DNA of 64,000 nucleotides from Paenimyroides baculatum (GCF_008629655.1 NZ_VWSG01000001.1:62001-126000), one strand, 5' to 3'. Numbered from the stretch's first letter, positions 55,340 to 63,232 are shown. Numbers and translations are program-made. The notes: generated by a model from the letters alone, not told the origin.

Positions 55340-56056
55340 ATGGCTAAGGCAGACAATATTTTTAACATACGGGGACGTTTGGGAGATTTTATTTTCTGTC
55401 AGCGTAACGGTAAAACATACGTAAAGCGTTATTCGGGCGGGTTTACCAAGGCAGCCACACAGAACCACCCGAATATCAAAGTGGGTCAGGAGCGGTTTGC
55501 GCAAGTATCCCGATATGTTAAAAGCCTAAAACAACAATTACAACCCTATTTGTGGCGGCAGAAAGACGGTACTTTCCACAACCAGCTGATGGCTCTTTTT
55601 CTGCAAATTGCCAAAAACGAAACGGAAAAAACTTTTAACGAGCTTATACACGAATTGGACAGCTACAGCAGCCTCAGCAACAAATCACTTAATAAGAATT
55701 CAAAAATCGACCCAAGCACTTTGTTGTATGATGCCAAAACTAACAAACTCAATTTAGGCATAATCCCATACGAGCTGGCAGTAAAATACAAAGACATGTA
55801 TCTGGAGGTAGCGACCGGATGGTATGGTGTAGATGGAGAGGATATTTTACTATCGAAACCCAATATACAGTACATAAAGCTTGATAAGCAAACCAAAAAT
55901 GAAGATGTTATTGTGGATATTACCCCTGCGGAAGAAAGCCAGACACAATTACCTTTTGTAGCATTAGCCGTGGTTTATACCGATGATAAAGGTAGTGAGT
56001 CACCACACTTAGTGCATACGGTTATGGCTTGTTTTGTTAAGATGCGAAATATTTAG
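55340..56056 (+). CDS. Hypothetical protein of a Bacteroidota accessory family
   Basis: A 238-residue soluble basic protein. The N-terminus (NIRGRLGDFIFCQRNGKTY, then TKAATQNHPNIK) resembles a family of hypothetical proteins found in Bacteroidota accessory islands that begin with an I-x-G-x-[IL]-G-D-[IL]-x-F motif; the link is from memory. No domain of known function seen. The upstream ATG at 55319 is out of frame and closes after eight codons. Neighbours are a decayed regulator and small hypothetical genes. Confidence 0.65.
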   Translation: MAKADNIFNIRGRLGDFIFCQRNGKTYVKRYSGGFTKAATQNHPNIKVGQERFAQVSRYVKSLKQQLQPYLWRQKDGTFHNQLMALFLQIAKNETEKTFNELIHELDSYSSLSNKSLNKNSKIDPSTLLYDAKTNKLNLGIIPYELAVKYKDMYLEVATGWYGVDGEDILLSKPNIQYIKLDKQTKNEDVIVDITPAEESQTQLPFVALAVVYTDDKGSESPHLVHTVMACFVKMRNI

Positions 56057-56183
56057 TATAGCAAAAAAGGAAACCTCCTTAAAAAAGTATAGTTTTACAA
56101 GGTTTGCCTTTCACAAAATTTATATTTATACTACGAAGGTTAGAGTTGTTCAATTGCCCGCAATAGCGGAACATTTACCGTCG

Positions 56184-56265
56184 TTAGTTTCTAGCTTTAT
56201 TAATAAGTTCCAAGATATCAGCAAGAACTAAATCAGAATCTGGTTTGATCCCATACATAGTTTCA
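56184..56265 (-). pseudogene. Out-of-frame C-terminal part of the 56263-56682 gene
   Basis: After the stop at 56263 the reading frame displaced by one base continues for about 26 codons (IETMYGIKPDSDLVLADILE and on to a stop at 56184). It joins smoothly to the upstream gene if the A8 run at 56267-56274 had seven A's. A separate ATG at 56285 could also start a 33-residue ORF overlapping the upstream gene. Confidence 0.55.
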
Positions 56266-56682
56266 ATTTTTTTTAATTGTGTCATTGTCGTCTAAACCAA
56301 AATCGAATAAAGTGCTATAATCTGAAACGAAACATTCATAATAACTTATCCCAATAATTTTATCAAAAAAATCAATAGCAATTTCTTCATACAGTTCTAT
56401 TTTTGAACTTTCAGCAAATTGAAATGATACTTTACTACCAGGTCTTGGGAGTTTGTTTTCTTTGGAATATTCTTTAAAAGTTGTTCTAAGATTTTCTATA
56501 GCTTCATAATTTGAATTTCCATGCGCAATTAGAGTGTGCCAATTTGTAAATTTTGCTCCGAATTTAATATCATTTTGAGAAGCCTCTGAATTAATCCACG
56601 TTTCTAAAGGATAATCTTCGAAATTCCAGGTACTTTTAAAGAAAGACGATAAATACTTTATAAGTGCTTTTAGTTGGATCAT
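56263..56682 (-). CDS. Hypothetical protein, probably frameshifted near the C-terminus
   Basis: A 139-residue soluble protein of unknown function. NKLPRPGSKVSFQFAESSKI and the YYECFVSDYSTLFDF segment recall a hypothetical family of Bacteroidota in which the text continues ~30 residues further. Here the frame closes at a TGA right after an A8 run, while the family-like continuation is in the adjacent frame (to 56184). Either a one-base insertion has truncated it or the run slips. It belongs to a series of minus-strand small genes without operonic packing. Confidence 0.65.
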   Translation of the reverse strand: MIQLKALIKYLSSFFKSTWNFEDYPLETWINSEASQNDIKFGAKFTNWHTLIAHGNSNYEAIENLRTTFKEYSKENKLPRPGSKVSFQFAESSKIELYEEIAIDFFDKIIGISYYECFVSDYSTLFDFGLDDNDTIKKN

Positions 56683-56758
56683 TTATATAGAAATTATTAA
56701 TGCAATGTTGTTGTAAGTGTATGCCGAATGTTTCAGTTTAGCGACGACAAGGGAGCTT

Positions 56759-57064
56759 TTATTTTATAATTTTTAAATGTTCTATGACAATTTTTTCAAC
56801 TTCTTCTGCAGATAAATTATCAAAATCTCCAGCGGGTGTGTATGGAAAGTTATTCGTTGTTGGAGGATTTTCTAGCGAAACATAAAACCTGTTTTCAGTT
56901 CTTCCATTGTCAGAAATATAAACGGTATATTCTTTTGTTTTGTCAGCAATTCCAATTGCCGTATTATCTGCATCCCAATAATCTGTAACTATAATATTTG
57001 CTGAACCATATTTCTTTATTAGATAGCTTATAAGTTTCTTTATTTGTTGAGTTTTTTGTTCCAA
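56759..57064 (-). CDS. Small hypothetical protein, possibly immunity-like
   Basis: A 101-residue acidic protein with a helix-strand pattern. VTDYWDADNTAIGIADK and FPYTPAGDFDNLSAEEVEKI are the most distinctive parts. The length, acidity and placement among diverse single hypothetical genes fit polymorphic-toxin immunity proteins, but no toxin is seen and the family is not recognised. Start at ATG 57064. Confidence 0.6.
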   Translation of the reverse strand: MEQKTQQIKKLISYLIKKYGSANIIVTDYWDADNTAIGIADKTKEYTVYISDNGRTENRFYVSLENPPTTNNFPYTPAGDFDNLSAEEVEKIVIEHLKIIK

Positions 57065-57187
57065 ATCTTGATAGTATTATTGCTTAATAAGTTATTTATA
57101 TTGTTTAGAAAAAGAGGGTTGTGTTTGGATAATATAAAGGAGATTTTGAATTCTCGCTTAATTCGCCAATCTGTGTTATGGGACTTT

Positions 57188-58045
57188 TTAATCTTTTAAA
57201 ATTCTTTTTGTTTCCTTTAATGCCTCTAACATCTTTCTATTAAACTCTAATTCTAACTTTACAACATCATTACACCAGTGAGGTCCGCTTTTCATTAGCT
57301 CTAAAAATTTAAAAAGACATTCTTCTATTTCTTCATCAATTGAAATATTATTATCTACTTCGTGAATTAACTTATTTAATTTCTTTTTTGAATCTTCTAT
57401 TTTTTCGGAATAATTTTCTGGCGCTTTTTCAGTTGAAATCATTATTCCCTCTATACCAAATGTTTCACCCTTGAAGAATTTTAAAATGTCGCTTTCATTC
57501 GGATTCCACTTATCAAACTTAGAATAAGTAGAATTTTCCGAAACGATTTCTTTTTCAGTTACGATACTTGGGAATTTTGCTTGTATTCCGGAAAGCCTAA
57601 ATGCTAATACAACAGCTCTTCCAATAAGATCGAGAGAATGATGACCTCCTTGTTCTTGGATTTCAAATAACAATCCGTCTTTTTCGTAAGTTATTCCGTG
57701 CCTTACTCCAAACTTAGTTTGAGGTTTTACACCTAATTGAGTAACATTATTTAAGAAGGTTAAATGCCAAGCTGCTTTAAATACTTTTTCGGCAATTCTC
57801 TTTTTATTTCTGTCTAAATCTATGTCAAACCAAGCTAAAAAAACATCTCCTGTCCATTTAATAAATTTTCCTCCAAATGAGTTTACTAGGTTATTGGCTG
57901 TCCAATAAAGACGTGGTAGATATTCTTCAATATCTTCAACAGTATCATTTGAATTTAAATAGCTTGATGATTTTATTACATCGCAAACCCAAACAATACC
58001 TTTTCTTCTTTCGAACTTAAACTCTTTGAATGTATTCATCTTCAC
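57188..58045 (-). CDS. Class III nucleotidyl cyclase-like protein
   Basis: A 285-residue soluble protein with a cyclase homology domain at about residues 14-160. VWVCDVIKSS supplies metal-binding Asp22, FGGKFIKWTGDVFLAWF the second Asp67, FGVRHGITYEKDG corresponds to the RxGIHxG strand, and LIGRAVVLAFRLSG to GxxVNxAxRL. In the last motif the transition-state Asn is Val146 while Arg150 is kept, so activity is uncertain. The C-terminal 120 residues are helical. Members of this fold make cAMP, cGMP, or, in Pycsar anti-phage systems, cCMP/cUMP; no adjacent effector with TIR or membrane segment is seen. Confidence 0.65.
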   Translation of the reverse strand: MKMNTFKEFKFERRKGIVWVCDVIKSSSYLNSNDTVEDIEEYLPRLYWTANNLVNSFGGKFIKWTGDVFLAWFDIDLDRNKKRIAEKVFKAAWHLTFLNNVTQLGVKPQTKFGVRHGITYEKDGLLFEIQEQGGHHSLDLIGRAVVLAFRLSGIQAKFPSIVTEKEIVSENSTYSKFDKWNPNESDILKFFKGETFGIEGIMISTEKAPENYSEKIEDSKKKLNKLIHEVDNNISIDEEIEECLFKFLELMKSGPHWCNDVVKLELEFNRKMLEALKETKRILKD

Positions 58046-58203
58046 TAGTCTTAAAATTACAAATAGTGGTTTATAGCTTTACGTTGTTGTGCTTGCGAAA
58101 CCGTAAACTGTCTGCTAACACAAAAGTTCATATTGCTGAATGTTTCTGCTCACATTTTCGCGCTTACTTAAGTAAAAATCGTGTTGCTGGTAGACCTTCT
58201 TCA

Positions 58204-59097
58204 TCATAAATCACATAGTGTTGCTATGGGATACTTTTTTTGCTGAAATATTTTAATATGATTTTCTAAGTCGCCAAAAATTTTCTCGAACCTTTCAAAA
58301 CTCCCTTCGTAGCCAAGCGAACCAGTTTCTTTAAATCCTTCGATTATTTTCAAAGTTCCAACTTTTTCAAATTTATCTTTGAAATTGATAAAGTCTTTGT
58401 GGTCAACGGCTAATTTGATGACACCAAAAAAGAAATTACAATTTCCGCCACTCAAAGCCCAAATCTTTTCAATTCCTGGTTGACGTTCCTTGGTTATTTT
58501 TTGGTCATAACCACTTCCAATTTGTCTTCCTAATATTTCCTTGTCTTTCAAGTCTTCAACTGTCGGTTTTTTATTTGAATTGTAAGTTGTCGGAACTAAA
58601 ATATAATTGCATTGTCCTCTATATTGGTCTATTGATGCACAGATAACGGCTCTGTAATTGCCGTCTTTCAGTTGAAAAGATAACAAGTCGTCAGGCTGGA
58701 AATAGAAGGTAGTTATTTTTCTAAATTTTTTTCTTGCTCTTATTTTTGTATTTGTCTGGCTTATTTTCTTCCAAAACTTGTCAAGTTCCTTTTGTCTTGC
58801 TTTTCCTGCTTTCTGGTCATGTTCCTCCATCCATACTTTTACGCAAGCTCCTTTTTCAATAACTGATTTTACATAAGTTAACTTTTCATCTGTCATTAGT
58901 CCCATTTCCCAAAGAGCCAGAGCGCAAGAAGTAACATAAATTTCATTGTCGAAATCGTCAAAATAGTCAATTTGAATTAGAGGATATTGTTTGTTCACTG
59001 TGTCGAAGTCCGCTCCGCTGTCATATAAGTCCATTATACCCCAATAGGTGTCGTGAGCCGTATCACCATCAATTATTTTAACACCATCTGTTGCCAT
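58204..59097 (-). CDS. Hypothetical protein with Imm26-like C-terminal domain
   Basis: A 297-residue soluble protein. Residues 1-95, with the DTAHDTYWGIMDLYDSG start, resemble DUF4259-type proteins (acidic, helical). Residues ~132-170 carry FQPDDLLSFQLKDGNYRAV, the beta-strand pattern of Imm26-like immunity domains. Both assignments are tentative pattern matches. Start ATG 59097. It stands alone with 158 bp before the cyclase-like gene and 107 bp after the XRE gene. Confidence 0.6.
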   Translation of the reverse strand: MATDGVKIIDGDTAHDTYWGIMDLYDSGADFDTVNKQYPLIQIDYFDDFDNEIYVTSCALALWEMGLMTDEKLTYVKSVIEKGACVKVWMEEHDQKAGKARQKELDKFWKKISQTNTKIRARKKFRKITTFYFQPDDLLSFQLKDGNYRAVICASIDQYRGQCNYILVPTTYNSNKKPTVEDLKDKEILGRQIGSGYDQKITKERQPGIEKIWALSGGNCNFFFGVIKLAVDHKDFINFKDKFEKVGTLKIIEGFKETGSLGYEGSFERFEKIFGDLENHIKIFQQKKYPIATLCDL

Positions 59098-59204
59098 TTA
59101 CTTTCTGTCTTTAAGGTTGTATCCAAATATATTAAAGTTCTTGAATGATTAATATTTTAAATATATCATCAAATCCATTTTAAAATTTGAGTTTTATATC
59201 TTAT

Positions 59205-59714
59205 TTATTTTTTTGATTTAAAATAGACTAATTTCCTTGCAAGCTTCTCTCCAGTTGTTACTATTCCGTCATCTTTAAGATTTCGCATAACTCCACCAAT
59301 ATCTACAGATCTTAATTCTTCTGGAATTAAATTTAATCTTAATAATTCTTCCTTTATCTCTGAAACTACTTTACCTTTAGATAAAAAGTTAGTATTAACT
59401 ATATGTTTTCTAATCTTTGCAGTAAGATTTAATGATTTTAATCGATCCTCTGGTAAATTGTTTATAGGTTTAAGCGGAATATTAAAATCGTTTAAGGTTT
59501 CTAAAGGATATTCAACCGCTTTTCCATAGTTAATATAAGAATCAATATCTTTAGCAGTTCCTGCTTCAACTTTTATTACAGAGCTTCTTGAAACACCTGT
59601 CATATAAGCTATGTCATCAATTGAAAAGAGTTTTTTTAAACGATAATATTTTAGTTTAGATCCAATATTTTCTCTATAAAAGGACGGATCTGTGATGTCA
59701 GATTTAGTGCTCAT
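59205..59714 (-). CDS. XRE-family HTH regulator with C-terminal extension
   Basis: A 169-residue DNA-binding protein. Residues ~14-70 form an XRE/Cro helix-turn-helix (LKYYRLKKLFSIDDIAYMTG then VSRSSVIKVEAG). The C-terminal ~75 residues, with IGGVMRNLKDDGIVTTGEKL, look like a second winged-helix-type module. It is divergent from the promoter at 59748-59777, 34 bp away, and may regulate the adjacent transcript. Confidence 0.8.
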   Translation of the reverse strand: MSTKSDITDPSFYRENIGSKLKYYRLKKLFSIDDIAYMTGVSRSSVIKVEAGTAKDIDSYINYGKAVEYPLETLNDFNIPLKPINNLPEDRLKSLNLTAKIRKHIVNTNFLSKGKVVSEIKEELLRLNLIPEELRSVDIGGVMRNLKDDGIVTTGEKLARKLVYFKSKK

Positions 59715-59747
59715 TTAATGTTTTTTAGTTTTTATTTTAAAACTAAT

Positions 59748-59777
59748 TTGCATTTATTAAAAAAATGCTTATATTTG
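59748..59777 (+). promoter_or_regulatory. Perfect promoter without an ORF downstream
   Basis: TTG (59748-59750), 19 bp, TATATTTG (59770-59777): full Bacteroidota consensus on the plus strand. No coding frame of meaningful length follows for over 1.5 kb, so it probably drives a noncoding RNA. Confidence 0.7.
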
Positions 59778-59782
59778 TTTTA

Positions 59783-60055
59783 GCGAATTGATAATGAGTC
59801 TGCAAAGACAAATTAAAACGATGTTATCTCGAGTCAGAACGACCAAATTTCCCTCGAGTGTATCGTGAAATCGCTCCATGTCTAAAAAGTTTTGTACTTT
59901 CGTATACGGCATGGGCGGTTTTCACATATGCTTTAGTGGGAAACTTTAAGACTTCCAGTTATTAAAGAGGGTTTGGTCGCCCATGACTCTAAAGTGTGAA
60001 ACCGCTCCTTGCTTTTTCTGCAAAGAATTCTTTACACTCAGGAAACATCGTTCCA
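59783..60055 (+). ncRNA. Candidate structured noncoding RNA
   Basis: The ~270-nt stretch after the promoter is dense with pairing segments: ACGAT/ATCGT (59818-59822/59862-59866) with CTCGAG/CTCGAG (59828-59833/59853-59858); CATGGGCG/CGCCCATG (59910-59917/59978-59985); and an outer AACGATGTT/AACATCGTT (59817-59825/60044-60052). Two near-identical copies of GTGAAAYCGCTCC (59865-59877, 59996-60008) flank their own complement GGGCGGTTTTCAC (59913-59925), so two folds can compete. It matches no RNA family I recognise (not tmRNA, RNase P or SRP RNA). Confidence 0.5.
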
Positions 60056-61308
60056 TAACCACCTAAAATCTTATTTATGAGAACGAAATTTGTACATACC
60101 GCCATAACGCATCCGCCTTAATACAGTGCCGAAGCTTTTCCTTTTTTGCTGCCCCTGCACCAAAAGTTATATAATAGCAACAGGCATACGGTGCGGTAGC
60201 AGTGTGATAATCTGCTATACACAAATGTCAGCACCGCATATAACGTACCTTATTACTTTGGCACTATATAATTAGGGCATTTTAACTTATAAACTCGCAC
60301 TTTAAAAGTATTGCCTTTATTTGTATTTTCCAAATTGGAGGTTAAAATAATTGGGGTAAGGTTTAGGGGCTTTGAAAAGGGTTGTTTATAAGCTTTGAGT
60401 TTTTTTAATGCTCATTGAAAGATGAGAGAACATAGAGCTTTGTAATTTTTCTTTAACTTTTACCTTGATGTAAAAGTTACAAAAGATCAAGACTTTATTT
60501 TTTCAACGGTCAAATGAAGTCTTATTTCCTAAAAGAAATAAACTCGCTACGCTCAAACAGCATTTCTTTTCACGGAAATTTTGCCTATTTGACACTCGCT
60601 GAAAAAATAATGTCGCTATTAAATCCGGATTTATTCAACAATAGGATTTTGATTGAAAATGAAATAGAGTACTTAGGAGTATTAAAGCGCCATTAGTTCA
60701 TAAAACGATAGTTGAACCGACGAAGAGAGTGTAAGATGATCGAGAAGCGGAGCGACGTTTCGATCAGATAGTGAACGAGGAAAAGTTCAACCGTTTTGGA
60801 CTGAGGCAAGACAAAGAAAAAAAGCACTTTGCTTCTTTGGTGCATCAAAGAAGAGAAAAAACCGCAAGGAATCAATTAAGCAGAATGTTTGAGAATCGAA
60901 AGAGATCTTTCACTTTGTTCAAGATGACAAACTTTGCGGAAAACTAGATGCGATGCTGCATCGGAGTGCAGCATGACCGAATGTATATTCAAGTGAAGAT
61001 TGATAAGATTTTTCTTTTGGTCGCAAAAGAAACAAAACTCCTGAGCGTCACTACTCGTGGTCGATTAACGATTTAATAGTTAAATCAAATCAAACTCGCT
61101 TTTTCAAAGCTCAAACAGCATTTGATTTTGCACTATTTTCATCGAATCGACGCTCACTGCGTTGTGAATGCTCAGTTTTGGATTGTAGTATATAGTAGCA
61201 TTGGATTTTTGATTGAAAATCGAAAGAGGTCTTTCATCTCACTAAGTTCGAGGTAACAAACTATAGACTACACCATCACAGAAAAGTATAATTAATAATC
61301 ACCCCATT
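60056..61308. repeat. Gene-free mosaic of degenerate dispersed repeats
   Basis: No convincing gene. Visible elements are: a CTTGAT...ATCAAG inverted element around 60470-60500; a direct repeat of AAACTCGCT...GCTCAAACAGCATTT at about 60548-60569 and 61104-61133; a perfect hairpin ATGCTGCA/TGCAGCAT (60953-60960/60967-60974); and two diverged copies of GAAAATCGAAAGAGxTCTTTC followed by GACAAACT-like text at about 60891-60932 and 61216-61262. These resemble dispersed intergenic repeats of flavobacterial genomes. A 60-codon frame at 60514 lies inside such repeats and is not credible. Confidence 0.6.
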
Positions 61309-62070
61309 ATGCCAGAAAGAAATTTTGAATTATTAAAAAACAGCGACCCTGCTGCTTTAGAAAAGATTCATGCCCAATACAAAAGACTTATTTTTTGGGT
61401 GGGCAGACAGTATCTTGACGATGATTTTGTGGTGGAAAATTTGGTACAGGATACTTTTTTAAAATTATGGGATTATCGTGAAAAGATCGAAAACCCTTTG
61501 CATATACTTTTTTTTTTGAAGGTTGTCATGAAAAGAAGTTGTTATTCGCACCATGCAAAACCCCGAAACAAGTTTTTTAAAACCAACGTGAGCTCGTTTG
61601 AGAGTTATGAAAATTATGAGAACTCTGTAACAGGTTATGATCCTGCGGATGAGTTACAAAATCTGAAGGATCAGGAATCACAACAAATGCTTTTCGATCT
61701 TATGAACAATGCACTACCTCTGATCAATCCGGAGAGAAGGCATCTTCTAAATCTGTGTCTGAAATACGGTTTTCGATATAAAGCTATTGCACGTGCTATG
61801 GGAAAAGGTACTATGGAAACCGTTAACGAGGTACAACGGGCAATTGACGATATAAAGAAAATTGTAAATGTTGGAAGCAGTGCTGAATCTAGAAAAAACA
61901 AGATCAGACCTGAGTATGTAGATAAGGAACTTAGCGACCTACAGTTAAAAATACTGAGAATGCGATGTGAAATGAACCTGTCCTTTGAATCCATCGCAAA
62001 AGAATTGAACCTTCCCACAAAAGAAATACATAAGGACTTTATGACAGCCTACAGATTCACCCAGCGATAG
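61309..62070 (+). CDS. ECF-like sigma factor paired with dead Cas12f
   Basis: A 253-residue sigma-70 family protein. Region 2 spans about residues 15-82 (KIHAQYKRLIFWVGRQYLDD, then NLVQDTFLKLWDYREKI), region 4 about 126-185 (LPLINPERRHLLNLCLKYGF, then YKAIARAMGKGTMETVNEV). Ordinary ECF factors (~180 residues) end there; this one has a third unit at 205-250 (ELSDLQLKILRMRCEMNLSF, then ESIAKELNLPTKEI) that again looks like a region-4 helix-turn-helix. No anti-sigma gene is adjacent. It lies 28 bp upstream of a Cas12f-like gene, the arrangement reported for RNA-guided transcription systems in Bacteroidota. It is expected to bind RNA polymerase and be brought to DNA by that protein. Confidence 0.82.
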   Translation: MPERNFELLKNSDPAALEKIHAQYKRLIFWVGRQYLDDDFVVENLVQDTFLKLWDYREKIENPLHILFFLKVVMKRSCYSHHAKPRNKFFKTNVSSFESYENYENSVTGYDPADELQNLKDQESQQMLFDLMNNALPLINPERRHLLNLCLKYGFRYKAIARAMGKGTMETVNEVQRAIDDIKKIVNVGSSAESRKNKIRPEYVDKELSDLQLKILRMRCEMNLSFESIAKELNLPTKEIHKDFMTAYRFTQR

Positions 62071-62098
62071 CTAAGTAATCAATCTAAAAACGGTTATT

Positions 62099-63196
62099 AT
62101 GAAAAAAGCAACAATGACATTAACCCGAAGAATGCAGATAACAATTGATCTGCCAGCCGGAGAGCAACGAAAAAAGGTATGGAGTAAAATGTACAAGTGG
62201 CAGGATATATGCTGCCGTGCAGCAAACCTTATCGTGAGCCATTTGTACGTGCAGCTGATGATCACAGATTTTTTTTACCTGTCTGAAGGAGTAAAATACA
62301 AACTGACCGATGAAAAGAAAGACATTGACGGTATACTGCAGCGCTCGCACATAAACTGCACCTACCGCATGCTAAGCGACCGTTTTAAAGAGGAGATTCC
62401 AACCAATATGCTCGCATATCTTAACCATGAGCTGATAGGAAAGTTTAGAAAAAACTATAAGGAATATTTGAACGGTACCCGTTCTATAGATAATTTTAAA
62501 ACAAATAAGGGATTTATTTTTGGAAAGGAAGGCGTAAGGCAACTGCAATACAACGAGGAGAAAAAGTACTTCGGATTTGTTCTGTTTAAAATTCCTTTCA
62601 GAGTTTATCTGGGTAAAGATTTTACCGATAAATACCTACTTTTACAGCAGGTACTGTCTGGTGAGGTAAAACTTTGTACTTCGAGGATTAAAATGGATAA
62701 CGGAAAAATTTTCTGGCTGCCGGTTTTTGAGATTGCTATGGAAAAGCACTCTCTGAAACCCGAAATCGTTGCAGAAGCTTCACTTTCACTTGAGTATCCG
62801 ATCTCTGTTAAAATAGGAAAAAACAGGTTACAGATTGGCAATAAAGAAGAGTTTTTGCACCGCAGGCTGGCGATTCAGGCTGCATATACCCGAACCAGAA
62901 AAGCGGTAGCTTATTGCAGAGGTGGGAATGGCAGGGATAGAAAATTAAAGGCTTTGAACAGATTCAAAAATATGGAAAGTAATTATGTAACGAACCGCCT
63001 GCACGAGTACAGCAGAAGGCTTATTGATTTCTGTGTAAGTAATCAGGCTGCTACACTTGTGCTGCTGGATATGCAGGAAAATATTGATATTGCAAAAGAG
63101 GAGCAGTTCTTACTGCGTAACTGGAGTTACTACGAACTAATAACAAAAATTAAATACAAAGCAGAAAAGGCAGGTATTGAACTTATTACTACATAG
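62099..63196 (+). CDS. dcas12f: Nuclease-dead Cas12f/TnpB-like RNA-guided protein
   Basis: A 365-residue basic protein. Residues 1-60 (SKMYKWQDICCRAANLIVSH) resemble the Cas12f WED/REC start. The RuvC-like region runs ~222-365. At motif I the GVDLGI Asp position reads SLSLEY, Ser230 in place of Asp. At motif II (TLVLLDMQENI) Leu323 replaces the catalytic Glu. After NWSYYELITKIKYKAEKAGI the protein ends, so the zinc finger and the motif III Asp are absent. It should therefore bind RNA and DNA but not cut. Intact TnpB (~400) and Cas12f (400-550) are longer. It is cotranscribed with the sigma factor and precedes a structured guide-like RNA. An inactive transposon relic is the alternative, but the intact frame and sigma linkage argue against that. 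Confidence 0.8.
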   Translation: MKKATMTLTRRMQITIDLPAGEQRKKVWSKMYKWQDICCRAANLIVSHLYVQLMITDFFYLSEGVKYKLTDEKKDIDGILQRSHINCTYRMLSDRFKEEIPTNMLAYLNHELIGKFRKNYKEYLNGTRSIDNFKTNKGFIFGKEGVRQLQYNEEKKYFGFVLFKIPFRVYLGKDFTDKYLLLQQVLSGEVKLCTSRIKMDNGKIFWLPVFEIAMEKHSLKPEIVAEASLSLEYPISVKIGKNRLQIGNKEEFLHRRLAIQAAYTRTRKAVAYCRGGNGRDRKLKALNRFKNMESNYVTNRLHEYSRRLIDFCVSNQAATLVLLDMQENIDIAKEEQFLLRNWSYYELITKIKYKAEKAGIELITT

Positions 63197-63210
63197 TAAA
63201 ATAATATTTA

Positions 63211-63226
63211 GAGGGTGCCTGTACAC
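63211..63226 (+). other. Hairpin after the dCas12f gene
   Basis: GGGTG and CACCC (within 63213-63228) form a 5-bp stem around CCTGTA directly after the dcas12f stop and before the first TGAATG hairpin. It may be part of the first guide-like scaffold or an RNA-processing signal. Confidence 0.45.
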
Positions 63227-63232
63227 CCGTAA

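Noticed and set aside
57188..59097. A complete Pycsar or CBASS operon
   Set aside because: The neighbours of the cyclase-like gene carry no TIR, membrane, nuclease or phospholipase effector that I can see, and a conserved catalytic Asn is replaced.
59920..59940. AAAGCATAT shared between the first candidate guide and the structured RNA region
   Set aside because: Nine A/T-rich bases are not significant in 64 kb.
60514..60696. A 60-codon open frame on the plus strand
   Set aside because: It lies within dispersed repeat sequence, has no recognisable domain and shares its core with another non-coding repeat at ~61,104. Treated as non-coding.
61100..61140. Partial match (about AGTGCAAAATCAAA, minus strand) to the second candidate guide, upstream of the sigma gene
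   Set aside because: Only ~8 contiguous bases plus a few more match, it lies in repeat sequence, and such matches are expected by chance in A/T-rich DNA. No convincing guide target was found in the window.
61309..63196. Simple IS200/IS605 or IS607 insertion sequence carrying TnpB
   Set aside because: No TnpA transposase, no end structures, and the TnpB-like protein has lost catalytic residues and its C-terminus but keeps an open frame.
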